Shown: piece after piece, positions 6,146-13,194 of the stretch | Layout of the letters: each line of letters opens with the position of its first letter | Numbering within the stretch: position 1 is the first letter of the stretch | Origin: Clostridiaceae bacterium | GTDB taxonomy: Bacteria; Bacillota; Clostridia; Acetivibrionales; DUMC01 | DNA length: 15,020 bases | Reading direction: 5' to 3' | Assembly: GCA_012512865.1 (NCBI GenBank) | Contig: JAAZDH010000004.1 | Coordinates: forward strand, 1 to 15,020 | The notes under the pieces: generated by a model | What the model was told of the DNA's origin: nothing | Seen by the model: only the letters and a program-made list of their open reading frames with translations | The model's database searches: none | Program-made: the position numbers and the translations under genes

Positions 6146-8029
6146 ATGGGAAAAGTGATAGGAATAGATTTAGGCACTACGAATTCATGTGTAGCGGTAA
6201 TGGAAGGCGGCGAACCGGTTGTTATTCCTAATGCGGAAGGCAGCCGCACAACCCCGTCGGTAGTTGCTTTTTCAAAGTCGGGAGAAAGGCTGGTAGGCCA
6301 GATAGCCAAGAGACAAGCGATAACTAATCCTGACAGGACTATAGTATCCATAAAAAGGGACATGGGTACAAATAGAAGAGTCAGGATTGATGATAGAGAA
6401 TACACACCGCCGGAAATATCCGCAATGATACTGCAGAAATTGAAAGCGGACGCGGAAAGTTACCTGGGTGAACCCGTAACACAAGCGGTGATAACCGTTC
6501 CCGCTTATTTCAGCGATTCGCAAAGGCAGGCTACAAAAGACGCGGGGAAAATTGCAGGGCTTGAAGTCCTGAGAATAATAAATGAGCCGACAGCTGCTTC
6601 ATTGGCTTACGGCCTGGATAAGCAGCATGACCAGAAAATAATGGTTTATGACCTGGGCGGGGGGACATTTGATGTATCTATACTGGAAATAGGAGACGGA
6701 GTGTTTGAAGTTCTTGCCACCAGCGGTAATAACAGGCTGGGAGGGGATGACTTCGACCAGAGGATTATTGATTGGCTTGCGGAAAACTTCAAGCGGGAGC
6801 ATGGAATTGACTTGAGAAATGACAAGATGGCGCTGCAGCGTTTGAAAGAAGCAGCCGAGAAGGCAAAAATAGAGCTTTCCAGTGTTACGAGCACAAATAT
6901 CAACCTTCCTTTTATAACAGCAGATGCGAGCGGACCGAAACATCTTGACATGACATTAACACGTGCCAAGTTTGAGGAACTCATCGCGGACTTGATTGAA
7001 AAGACGATGGAACCTACAAGGCAAGCGCTGGCGGATGCAGGGCTTACCCCTGATAAAATAGACAAGGTGCTGCTGGTGGGAGGTTCCACGCGGGTACCGA
7101 TAGTGCAGGAGACTATAAAGAAATACATGGGCAAGGAGCCCTTCAAGGGCATAAATCCCGATGAGTGCGTGGCCATTGGAGCTGCAATACAGGCAGGGGT
7201 CCTGGCCGGCGATATCAAGGATTTGCTTTTGCTGGATGTTACACCGCTGTCCCTTGGCATAGAAACGCTTGGAGGGGTGTTTACAAAGCTGATTGAAAGG
7301 AACACAACGATTCCCACCAAGAAGAGCCAGATATTCACAACTGCCGCCGATGGTCAAACAAGCGTCGAAATCCACGTTTTACAAGGGGAGCGTGAAATGG
7401 CGGCATACAACAAGACCCTTGGACGGTTCCAGCTCACAGGGATACCCCCTGCACCGAGAGGCGTGCCGCAAATCGAGGTAACCTTCGACATAGACGCCAA
7501 CGGTATTGTGAATGTTTCCGCCAAGGATTTGGGGACAGAAAAAGAGCAAAAGGTTACCATTACCGCGTCCAGCAACCTTTCCAAGGAAGAGATTGACAGG
7601 GCTGTCAAGGAAGCTGAACGTTATGCCGCGGAGGACAAGAAGAGAAGGGAAGAGGCAGAAGTACGAAACGAGGCGGATTCCTTTGTATACCAGTCCGAGA
7701 AAACCTTGAAGGAACTGGGTGATAAGCTTGGCAGCGAGGAAAAGGCGAGGATAGAAGCCGAAATATCCAAGGTCAGGGAAGCGTTGAAAGGTTCGGATAT
7801 AGATGCAATAAAGAGAGCAACAGAAGGATTGAAACAAGCATTTTACGATGTTGCAGGGAAGATATACCAGCAGCAGGGAGCGCAGGGACCGCAGGGAGCG
7901 GGATCCGGCGGCCCCGGAGACGGGCAGGAGAACGGCCCCGGCCCTGGCGGTGGTGCAACAGGACAGGATGATAATGTTTATGATGCCGACTACAAGGTGG
8001 TAGACGAAGATGAAGAGGAGAAGAAGTAA
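6146..8029 (+). CDS. dnaK: Molecular chaperone DnaK (Hsp70)
   Basis: DnaK is the ATP-driven Hsp70 that binds unfolded polypeptides with DnaJ and GrpE. The length, 627 residues, is normal. The ATPase domain shows GIDLGTTNSCVAV (from residue 6), DLGGGTFDVS (from 169) and GGSTRVPIV (from 312). The linker DLLLLDVTPLSLGIETLGG leads into the substrate-binding domain, and the tail ends DADYKVVDEDEEEKK as in Bacillota DnaK. AGGAGG lies 9 bp upstream of the ATG, the best SD in the operon. The disordered linker before the end is unusually Gly/Pro/Gln rich and carries a 9-bp coding repeat (three copies at 7874-7900). The gene is 48 bp after grpE and is followed by a gap with a strong terminator. Confidence 0.98.
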   Translation: MGKVIGIDLGTTNSCVAVMEGGEPVVIPNAEGSRTTPSVVAFSKSGERLVGQIAKRQAITNPDRTIVSIKRDMGTNRRVRIDDREYTPPEISAMILQKLKADAESYLGEPVTQAVITVPAYFSDSQRQATKDAGKIAGLEVLRIINEPTAASLAYGLDKQHDQKIMVYDLGGGTFDVSILEIGDGVFEVLATSGNNRLGGDDFDQRIIDWLAENFKREHGIDLRNDKMALQRLKEAAEKAKIELSSVTSTNINLPFITADASGPKHLDMTLTRAKFEELIADLIEKTMEPTRQALADAGLTPDKIDKVLLVGGSTRVPIVQETIKKYMGKEPFKGINPDECVAIGAAIQAGVLAGDIKDLLLLDVTPLSLGIETLGGVFTKLIERNTTIPTKKSQIFTTAADGQTSVEIHVLQGEREMAAYNKTLGRFQLTGIPPAPRGVPQIEVTFDIDANGIVNVSAKDLGTEKEQKVTITASSNLSKEEIDRAVKEAERYAAEDKKRREEAEVRNEADSFVYQSEKTLKELGDKLGSEEKARIEAEISKVREALKGSDIDAIKRATEGLKQAFYDVAGKIYQQQGAQGPQGAGSGGPGDGQENGPGPGGGATGQDDNVYDADYKVVDEDEEEKK

Positions 8030-8065
8030 AGAAGCAAGACAGGCGGAAGATAGATGAAAGAAGCA

Positions 8066-8209
8066 AGATGCAGGAAATGAGATGCAGGAAGAATGAGATG
8101 CCCGGATGGGCGCCTGCGATTGGCATCCAAGGACAACACTTGGTATCCAGGTGCAGCACCAGGTACCCAGGGTCAATAAGGGTCAATACATGATATCCAG
8201 GAATAATGT
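8066..8209 (+). repeat. Degenerate tandem repeats filling the dnaK-dnaJ gap
   Basis: AGATGCAGGAA occurs at 8066-8076 and 8080-8090. A 20-bp unit then runs in phase: TTGGCATCCAAGGACAACAC (8120-8139), TTGGTATCCAGGTGCAGCAC (8140-8159) and a third unit starting CAGGTACCCAGG (8160). GGGTCAATA is repeated (8170 and 8180), and ATGATATCCAGG appears at 8190. The first part of the gap (8030-8100) is almost all purine. Apart from the repeats, terminator and dnaJ promoter, nothing gene-like is seen between 8030 and 8488. Confidence 0.7.
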
Positions 8210-8237
8210 GCAAAAAGGAAGCAATAGCAAAATGACG

Positions 8238-8273
8238 GCAAGGGCGGCAAGTTACCGCCCTTGCGGATTTTTT
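8238..8273 (+). terminator. Intrinsic terminator of the hrcA-grpE-dnaK operon
   Basis: GCAAGGGCGG (8238-8247) pairs perfectly with CCGCCCTTGC (8255-8264), a 10-bp GC-rich stem with a 7-nt loop, followed two bases later by ATTTTTT (8267-8273). This ends the CIRCE-controlled transcript before dnaJ. Confidence 0.92.
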
Positions 8274-8421
8274 AACGGGAAGGTATTTTTATGAGAGGAT
8301 TTCTTAATATTATAAACAAGCAACTTGTAAATAATTACCATTGCATAAAGTTTTACCAGGGAGCCCATGAGTTTATTATGGCGAGTATTATATAAGCATG
8401 TTATATTTTTTATTCCTGTAA

Positions 8422-8451
8422 TTGTAATAATACTTGCTAATGTGCTATAAT
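8422..8451 (+). promoter_or_regulatory. Candidate sigma-A promoter for dnaJ
   Basis: TTGTAA (8422-8427), an 18-bp spacer and TATAAT (8446-8451) preceded by TG at 8443-8444 (extended -10). It lies 38 bp before dnaJ and after the dnaK terminator. No CIRCE is present. Confidence 0.6.
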
Positions 8452-8488
8452 AACTTGGGCAACCGAAAGGTGACAAGGAGATGGTTGA

Positions 8489-9649
8489 ATGGCAAGCAAG
8501 AAGGACTATTATGAAGTACTTGGCGTGGACAGGAATGCATCCGACGAAGAAATAAAAAAGGCATACAGGAGGCTTGCAAAAAAGTATCACCCTGATGTTA
8601 ATCCTGATGACAAGGATGCTGAAATGAAGTTTAAAGAAGTAAACGAGGCATATGAAGTGCTTAGTGACACTGATAAAAGGGCAAAATATGACAGGTTTGG
8701 GCACTCGGCATTTGAGCAGGGCGGGTTTAACGGTGGGTTTGGAGGATTTGGCGATATAGGATTTGAAGGATTCGGAGATATTTTTGAGAGCTTTTTTGAG
8801 AGTGCCTTTGGCGGCAGCCCGGGTTTTGGCGGGAGGACATCAAGGAGCAGGACAGGACCTCAAAGAGGGGCGGATTTAAAACACCGTCTTGAAATTACTT
8901 TTGAAGAAGCAGCTTTCGGAACCGAGAAAGAGATCCTTATAAATAGGACGGAGGAATGCAGCTCCTGTAACGGGACGGGTGCCAGCAAGGGTACGGGATT
9001 TGAAACCTGCAAGCACTGCAACGGGACAGGACAGGTACAAATCAGTCAAAGCACGATTTTCGGGCATTTTGTCAATATTAAAACATGCGATGTCTGCAGG
9101 GGGGAAGGCAAGGTAATTACTTCACCCTGCGACAAGTGCGGGGGCGGCGGAAGAATAAGAAAAAGCGTAAAAATCAAGGTGTCTGTGCCTGCAGGAATTG
9201 ACAACGGGCAGACAATTTCATTAAGGCGTGAAGGAGAATCAGGTCTTCGGGGAGGACCCCCTGGAGATTTGTACATTGAGATAAGGGTTAAACCCCATCC
9301 TATATTTACACGAAAAGGTTATGACATATATTGCGAAATTCCTGTAACTTTCGTACAAAGCGCCCTTGGAGGAGAAATCGAGGTTCCTACGCTGGAAGGA
9401 AAAATCAAGCATAATATACCCGAGGGTACCCAGACAGGTACGGTTTTCAAGCTAAAAGGAAAAGGAATTCCTCACTTGAGGGGGGCAGGAAAGGGAGATT
9501 TACTGTTCAAGGTAAATATCGAGGTGCCAAGGAAGCTCAATGACAGGCAGAAGGAGCTCTTGAGGGAATTTGCCGCTATCAGCGGTGATGAATTGTACGA
9601 GGGCAGGAGGACATTTTTTAATAAAATGAAGGATGCCCTGGGATTGTAA
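8489..9649 (+). CDS. dnaJ: Co-chaperone DnaJ (Hsp40, type I)
   Basis: DnaJ stimulates the DnaK ATPase and delivers substrates. The J domain has HPD at residues 34-36. A Gly/Phe-rich region (about 75-125) follows, then four CxxCxGxG-type zinc repeats with cysteines 157/160, 174/177, 200/203 and 214/217. The C-terminal substrate-binding domains end at residue 386, a normal length. The third and fourth repeats are slightly atypical (CRGEG, CGGGG) but keep all cysteines. AAGGAG precedes the ATG at good spacing. The gene appears uncoupled from dnaK by a terminator and its own promoter, so CIRCE may not control it directly. Confidence 0.98.
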   Translation: MASKKDYYEVLGVDRNASDEEIKKAYRRLAKKYHPDVNPDDKDAEMKFKEVNEAYEVLSDTDKRAKYDRFGHSAFEQGGFNGGFGGFGDIGFEGFGDIFESFFESAFGGSPGFGGRTSRSRTGPQRGADLKHRLEITFEEAAFGTEKEILINRTEECSSCNGTGASKGTGFETCKHCNGTGQVQISQSTIFGHFVNIKTCDVCRGEGKVITSPCDKCGGGGRIRKSVKIKVSVPAGIDNGQTISLRREGESGLRGGPPGDLYIEIRVKPHPIFTRKGYDIYCEIPVTFVQSALGGEIEVPTLEGKIKHNIPEGTQTGTVFKLKGKGIPHLRGAGKGDLLFKVNIEVPRKLNDRQKELLREFAAISGDELYEGRRTFFNKMKDALGL

Positions 9650-9689
9650 TGGAATAGCGGCCGTGGAGCCATGATGGAATAATAACCAA

Positions 9690-9717
9690 CCTGGGGATGT
9701 TTCCCTATCCCACCAGG
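9690..9717 (+). other. Hairpin between dnaJ and rsmE
   Basis: CCTGGGGAT (9690-9698) pairs with ATCC (9707-9710) and CCAGG (9713-9717) across a two-base bulge. No T-run follows, so it is unlikely to be a strong terminator. It may be an mRNA-processing or stability element. Confidence 0.35.
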
Positions 9718-9743
9718 CAGGAAAGGACGGGGATAAGGTCAGG

Positions 9744-10523
9744 ATGTCGAGATTTTTCATAACTTGCAAGGATATTGTTACTCCAGGAAGCATAACGATT
9801 ACGGGTGATGGTGTAAATCATATAAAAAATGTCCTGAGGCACAAGAAAGGAGATATACTGGTTTTATGCGATGGTAACGGCACTGATTACAGGGTGAGCA
9901 TTGAAAGCTTGGAAAAAGGGCAAGTTGTAACGAGAATAATGGACGTATCAAGAAATACCATGGAACCTCCCGTTGAGGTAACTCTTTTTCAAGGAATTCC
10001 TAAAAGCGATAAAATGGATTATATAATTCAAAAAACGGTGGAGCTCGGTATAAAAAGAATAGTACCCGTAATAACGGAAAGGACTGTTTTCAGGCCGGTT
10101 CGCAAGGATGTCATGGAGAAGAAAAAGGAAAGATGGCAAAGAATATCCCTCGAAGCCGCGAAACAGTGTAACAGGGGGATAATACCGGAAGTGGAGACAC
10201 CGTTGGGTTTCAAGGAAAGCTTAAAATATTTTGATTGTTTTGATCTTGTCCTTGTGCCTTACGAAGAAGAAAAACAAAGATCCATAGGTGCATTTATAAA
10301 AGAACTGAAACAAGGCAAAATAAATACTAATAGAAATGGGGCAGGCATAAGGAGCGCAGCCATATTAATAGGACCGGAAGGTGGGTTCTCGGAAGAGGAG
10401 GCCGCCCTGGCGGCAAAATCCGGGGGGATTCTTGTTAGCCTGGGACCGAGGATATTAAGAACCGAGACGGCAGGATTGGTGGTGCTGGCAATCCTGATGT
10501 ACGAGCTAGGTGACATGGGGTAA
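9744..10523 (+). CDS. rsmE: 16S rRNA (uracil-1498-N3)-methyltransferase RsmE
   Basis: RsmE methylates N3 of U1498 in 16S rRNA using SAM. It has 259 residues, the usual size. The N-terminal PUA-like domain contains HIKNVLRHKKGD. The SPOUT knot domain shows KSDKMDYIIQKTVELG, GPEGGFSEEE (from residue 210) and LGPRILRTETAGLVVLAIL near the end, the SAM-binding knot signature. The SD is modest (AAGG close to the ATG). It follows dnaJ by 94 bp; prmA, often found between the two in Bacillota, is absent here. Confidence 0.96.
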   Translation: MSRFFITCKDIVTPGSITITGDGVNHIKNVLRHKKGDILVLCDGNGTDYRVSIESLEKGQVVTRIMDVSRNTMEPPVEVTLFQGIPKSDKMDYIIQKTVELGIKRIVPVITERTVFRPVRKDVMEKKKERWQRISLEAAKQCNRGIIPEVETPLGFKESLKYFDCFDLVLVPYEEEKQRSIGAFIKELKQGKINTNRNGAGIRSAAILIGPEGGFSEEEAALAAKSGGILVSLGPRILRTETAGLVVLAILMYELGDMG

Positions 10524-10539
10524 AAAATTCAAAATAAGC

Positions 10540-10567
10540 TTTAATTTCGGCAAAATTATGATATAAT
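10540..10567 (+). promoter_or_regulatory. Candidate extended -10 promoter for yicC
   Basis: TATAAT (10562-10567) is preceded by TG at 10559-10560. The best -35 (TTTAAT at 10540) is poor, as is common with extended -10 promoters. It lies 34 bp before yicC. Confidence 0.5.
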
Positions 10568-10601
10568 ACTTATCGTTCAATACATAGCAAGGAGTATACA
10601 T

Positions 10602-11480
10602 ATGGCAAGAAGCATGACAGGATTTGGCAGGGGAAAGGTACAGGAAGAGGGTAAATTATGCTCTGTCGAAATAAGGACCGTAAATCACAGGTATAGCGAT
10701 ATATCAATAAAAATGCCCAGGCAGGTATCTTTCCTGGAGGAAAAGGTAAGGGATGTCGTCAGCAAGGCGCTGTCGAGGGGAAAAGCCGATATATTTATTG
10801 CATACGAGAACTACGGCGATGACAGGAAGGATGTGCTGGTTAACAAGGCGTTGGCAAGGGCGTATATCGAGGCGGCCGGAACGCTGAGGGACAAGTTTGG
10901 CTTGATGGATGATATTACAGTTTCCATCGTGGCAAGGTTTCCTGACGTCATAAAGGTACAAGATGCAGAAGAGAATGAAGACGATGTATGGAACTTTGTG
11001 AAAAAAGCGCTGGATATGGCTATTGAGAATCTTGTTAAAATGAGGGAGGAAGAAGGCCGGAAACTGGAAGGGGATATTCTTTCAAAGACGGAATATATAG
11101 AGGATAGGCTAAAGCAAATAGAAACCAGGGCGCCTGGAGTAATCAAGGAATACAGGATAAAGCTGGAAAACAGGATTAAAGAGCTTACGGAGCAGAAACT
11201 GGCGGATGAAAACAGGATTTCCATGGAAGTGGCGTTATTTGCCGACAGGTGCAGCATCGACGAGGAAATCGTCAGGCTTAAAAGCCATATTGAACAGGTG
11301 AGGGAAACCATCAGGTCGAAAGAGCCGGTTGGGAGGAAACTTGATTTCCTGGTCCAGGAAATGATAAGGGAGGCAAATACGATTGGTTCTAAGGCAAACG
11401 ACCTGGCAATAGTAAAGGAAATACTGGAGATTAAGTGTGAAGTTGAAAAAATGAGGGAGCAAATTCAGAATATCGAGTGA
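10602..11480 (+). CDS. yicC: YicC family endoribonuclease
   Basis: The protein has 292 residues, the family length. It opens with MTGFGRG and VNHRYSDISIKMPRQVSFLEEKVR, conserved in YicC, and ends with the DUF1732 domain: RISMEVALFADRCSIDEEIVRLKSHI followed by GRKLDFLVQEMIREANTIGSKA (natural order, written in parts). The middle is charged and probably coiled coil. Family members studied in enteric and Bacillus species act as endoribonucleases in RNA turnover. AAGGAG lies 9 bp before the ATG. The yicC-remA-gmk-rpoZ order is widely conserved in Bacillota. Confidence 0.93.
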   Translation: MARSMTGFGRGKVQEEGKLCSVEIRTVNHRYSDISIKMPRQVSFLEEKVRDVVSKALSRGKADIFIAYENYGDDRKDVLVNKALARAYIEAAGTLRDKFGLMDDITVSIVARFPDVIKVQDAEENEDDVWNFVKKALDMAIENLVKMREEEGRKLEGDILSKTEYIEDRLKQIETRAPGVIKEYRIKLENRIKELTEQKLADENRISMEVALFADRCSIDEEIVRLKSHIEQVRETIRSKEPVGRKLDFLVQEMIREANTIGSKANDLAIVKEILEIKCEVEKMREQIQNIE

Positions 11481-11536
11481 TAAATGCTTTGTTATTAGTA
11501 TTAAGTGAGAATAGAGAAAACGGAAGTCGAGAAAGC

Positions 11537-11692
11537 ATTGAATGATAAGTGCCGGGGAATAGATATTGAGAGATGGTTATTGAAAAATTAAAAAATGGAG
11601 AAATAAGTTTTACGTGATAAATATTGAGAAATAATTATTGAGTAATAAGCATTGAGAGGTAAACTTTGAGAGATAAATTTTGGGATATGGAG
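11537..11692 (+). repeat. 14-bp tandem repeat array in the remA leader
   Basis: Units with consensus near ATTGAGAGATAAAT recur in 14-bp register: 11537, (11551 degenerate), 11565, 11579, then after a two-base shift 11595, 11609, 11623, 11637, 11651, 11665 and 11679. Examples are ATTGAGAAATAATT (11623), ATTGAGTAATAAGC (11637), ATTGAGAGGTAAAC (11651) and TTTGAGAGATAAAT (11665). The last unit, TTTGGGATATGGAG, contributes the SD of remA. No ORF of quality is present. Confidence 0.88.
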
Positions 11693-11701
11693 GTTTTTTT
11701 T

Positions 11702-11983
11702 ATGAAGTTTATAAATATCGGTTTTGGGAATATAGTTTCTGCCAACAGGCTTGTTGCCATTGTAAGCCCTGAGTCCGCACCAATAAAAAGGATAATACAG
11801 GAAGCAAGGGACAGGGGCATGTTGATTGATGCCACGTACGGAAGAAGGACAAGGGCTGTAATCATAACAGATAGCGATCATGTCATCCTTTCGGCCGTTC
11901 AACCGGAAACCGTTGCACACAGGCTCAGCAGCAAGTACCAGGGCGATATAGGCATCGAGGATAGCGAGTTGCCCGAAGAATAA
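11702..11983 (+). CDS. remA: Extracellular matrix regulator RemA (DUF370)
   Basis: It has 93 residues, with the family signature MKFINIGFGNIVSANRLVAIVSPESAPIKRI (in two natural parts) and the basic stretch YGRRTRAVIITDSDHVILSA. In Bacillus, RemA is a small ring-forming DNA-binding protein that activates matrix and osmoprotection genes; its role in Clostridia is less clear. ATG 11702 is chosen because GGAGG (11689-11693) precedes it across a run of eight T and because homologues start here. A longer in-frame start at 11666 lies in the repeat array and is rejected. The neighbours yicC and gmk are the usual ones. Confidence 0.95.
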   Translation: MKFINIGFGNIVSANRLVAIVSPESAPIKRIIQEARDRGMLIDATYGRRTRAVIITDSDHVILSAVQPETVAHRLSSKYQGDIGIEDSELPEE

Positions 11984-12010
11984 AAAAGCTATGGTGGAGA
12001 TCCCGGCGGT

Positions 12011-12059
12011 TGAAAGGAATTTTAATGGATGAAAAGAATTTTCCGCTGAAAGAAAGGTA
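12011..12059 (+). repeat. Short direct repeats downstream of remA
   Basis: TGAAAGGAATTTT (12011-12023) and TGAAAAGAATTTT (12030-12042) are 19 bp apart, with a weaker third copy beginning TGAAAGAAAGG at 12047. Confidence 0.55.
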
Positions 12060-12080
12060 AAACTATTGAAGAATTGTCAT

Positions 12081-12121
12081 TTGCCTGTTACAGGCAACAG
12101 GAAGTAACGTAGTAACAGGCA
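12081..12121 (+). other. Two mutually exclusive hairpins upstream of gmk
   Basis: TTGCCTG (12081-12087) and CAGGCAA (12091-12097) form a perfect 7-bp stem with a 3-nt loop. TGCCTGTTAC (12082-12091) can instead pair perfectly with GTAACAGGCA (12112-12121), a 10-bp stem. A further TTACAGG follows at 12126. No T-run follows at once, so this may be an operator palindrome or an RNA switch rather than a terminator. Confidence 0.6.
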
Positions 12122-12137
12122 TTATTTACAGGTATTC

Positions 12138-12171
12138 TTGACTTGTGTAAAAATATATAGAAAAATATATA
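12138..12171 (+). promoter_or_regulatory. Possible AT-rich promoter for gmk-rpoZ
   Basis: TTGACT (12138-12143) and the overlapping TTGTGT (12143-12148) precede an AT-rich run; TATATA at 12166-12171 is 17 bp from TTGTGT. Neither pairing is ideal. Confidence 0.3.
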
Positions 12172-12191
12172 AATATATTAAACTAATGTAT

Positions 12192-12253
12192 TAATATATT
12201 AACATTAAAGGTCGAGTAGAAGTAATATATTAACATTAAAAGTCGAGGAGCAG
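12192..12253 (+). repeat. 31-bp direct repeat (two copies) in the gmk leader
   Basis: 12192-12222 and 12223-12253 are adjacent copies differing at three positions. Both start TAATATATTAACATTAAA. The second copy ends GTCGAGGAGCAG, containing the likely SD of gmk; the first has GTCGAGTAGAAG at the same place, so it lacks AGGAG. Confidence 0.9.
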
Positions 12254-12265
12254 TGTACAATTGAC

Positions 12266-12880
12266 ATGGAAGAGGGGAAAAAGGGCGGCTTATTAATAGT
12301 TGTTTCAGGCCCGGCGGGTACAGGTAAAGGAACTGTTATCAGGGCTTTGCTTAAAAAAAACAGCGGTATCAAGGTATTGCCTTCCGTTACCACGAGAAAT
12401 CCAAGGAAAGGCGAGAAGGAAGGTATCCACTATTATTTTAAAACCAGGGAAGAATTCGAGCGCATGATAGAGAATAATGAATTTGTTGAATGGGTCGATT
12501 ATTGTGAGAACTATTATGGTACTCCCGCGAAACAACTGGAGGAATCCTTGGAATCAGGAATTGATATTATCATGGAAAAGGAAGTGGAGGGAGCTATAAA
12601 AATTAAGGAACGGTACCCGGACAGCGTTTTGATCTTTTTGCTGCCGCCTTCCTTCTATGAGCTGAAAAGAAGGATAATGAGCAGGGGTGCGGAGGATACC
12701 CCGGTGATTGATAAAAGGCTCAGGCGCGCATCCGAGGAAATAAATTACGCGGGCAGGTATGATTATGTCGTCACAAATAAGCGCGTGGAGGATGCCGCAG
12801 ATAATATAAACTGCATAATAAAGGCGGAAAAACTTAAAGCATTCAGAAACATTGACATTTTAAAAGAAATTTCATTATAG
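12266..12880 (+). CDS. gmk: Guanylate kinase
   Basis: Gmk phosphorylates GMP to GDP with ATP, feeding GTP synthesis and the stringent response. It has 204 residues, a normal length. The P-loop GPAGTGKGT (residues 15-23) is followed by SVTTRNPRKGEKEGIHYYF and FVEWVDYCENYYGTP, the GMP-binding region. MEKEVEGAIKIK stands where most Gmk have LEIDVQGA or similar; Asp is replaced by Glu, probably tolerated. RAEDTP-like GAEDTPVIDKRLRRASEE and YDYVVTNKRVEDA complete the family pattern. AGGAG (12246-12250) is 15 nt from ATG 12266, unusually far. An in-frame ATT at 12260 would be better spaced, but ATG is kept. Confidence 0.96.
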   Translation: MEEGKKGGLLIVVSGPAGTGKGTVIRALLKKNSGIKVLPSVTTRNPRKGEKEGIHYYFKTREEFERMIENNEFVEWVDYCENYYGTPAKQLEESLESGIDIIMEKEVEGAIKIKERYPDSVLIFLLPPSFYELKRRIMSRGAEDTPVIDKRLRRASEEINYAGRYDYVVTNKRVEDAADNINCIIKAEKLKAFRNIDILKEISL

Positions 12881-12900
12881 GTTTAGGAGGGCTGTTACTT

Positions 12901-13194
12901 ATGATTTTTCCTTCAATAGATGAATTAATGAAGAATGTTGATAGCAAGTATACTCTTGCAATGGTTGTGGCAAAAAGGGCCCGTCAGCTGGTTGACGGTG
13001 CTGCGAAGCTTGCAGGGAGTAATTCCGACAAGCTTGTTACGACGGCAATACATGAAGTATACGAGGGAAAGATTATATATGTGCGCACAAGGGATGAAAT
13101 AAAACAGGTGAATGAGCCTATGAATGAGGCTGTAGGTGATAATGTGAAAGGTACCGGGGATGATGCGGCGAATACACAGCAAATGGCGCAGTGA
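12901..13194 (+). CDS. rpoZ: DNA-directed RNA polymerase omega subunit with repetitive C-terminal tail
   Basis: The omega subunit assists RNA polymerase assembly. FPSIDELMKNVDSKYTLAMVVAKRARQL and the later TTAIHEVYEGKIIYV match RpoZ. The conserved core ends near residue 68. The remaining roughly 28 residues (NEPMNEAVGDNVKGTGDDAA and on to QQMAQ) are low-complexity and continue as a DNA repeat past the stop codon. TAGGAGGG precedes the ATG at good spacing. It lies 20 bp after gmk and is probably co-transcribed. coaBC and priA, common next neighbours in Bacillota, are not here. Confidence 0.92.
   Translation: MIFPSIDELMKNVDSKYTLAMVVAKRARQLVDGAAKLAGSNSDKLVTTAIHEVYEGKIIYVRTRDEIKQVNEPMNEAVGDNVKGTGDDAANTQQMAQ

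Noticed and set aside
6646..7338. 230-residue minus-strand ORF opposite dnaK
   Set aside because: Long antisense ORFs opposite dnaK are a known artefact of its codon pattern. The Ser/Pro-rich translation has no recognisable domain, and dnaK itself is beyond doubt.
7379..8176. 265-residue minus-strand ORF opposite the dnaK 3' end and gap
   Set aside because: It is mostly the complement of dnaK coding sequence, Leu/Cys rich, with no family resemblance and no supporting SD seen.
8106..8294. 62-residue plus-strand ORF in the dnaK-dnaJ gap
   Set aside because: It consists of the 20-bp repeats and runs across the intrinsic terminator; no SD or family match.
11537..11692. CRISPR array before remA
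   Set aside because: The units are 14 bp, contiguous and degenerate, with no unique spacers and no cas genes.
11666..11701. Longer RemA start at 11666
   Set aside because: It lies in the 14-bp repeat array; the SD and homology both point to ATG 11702.
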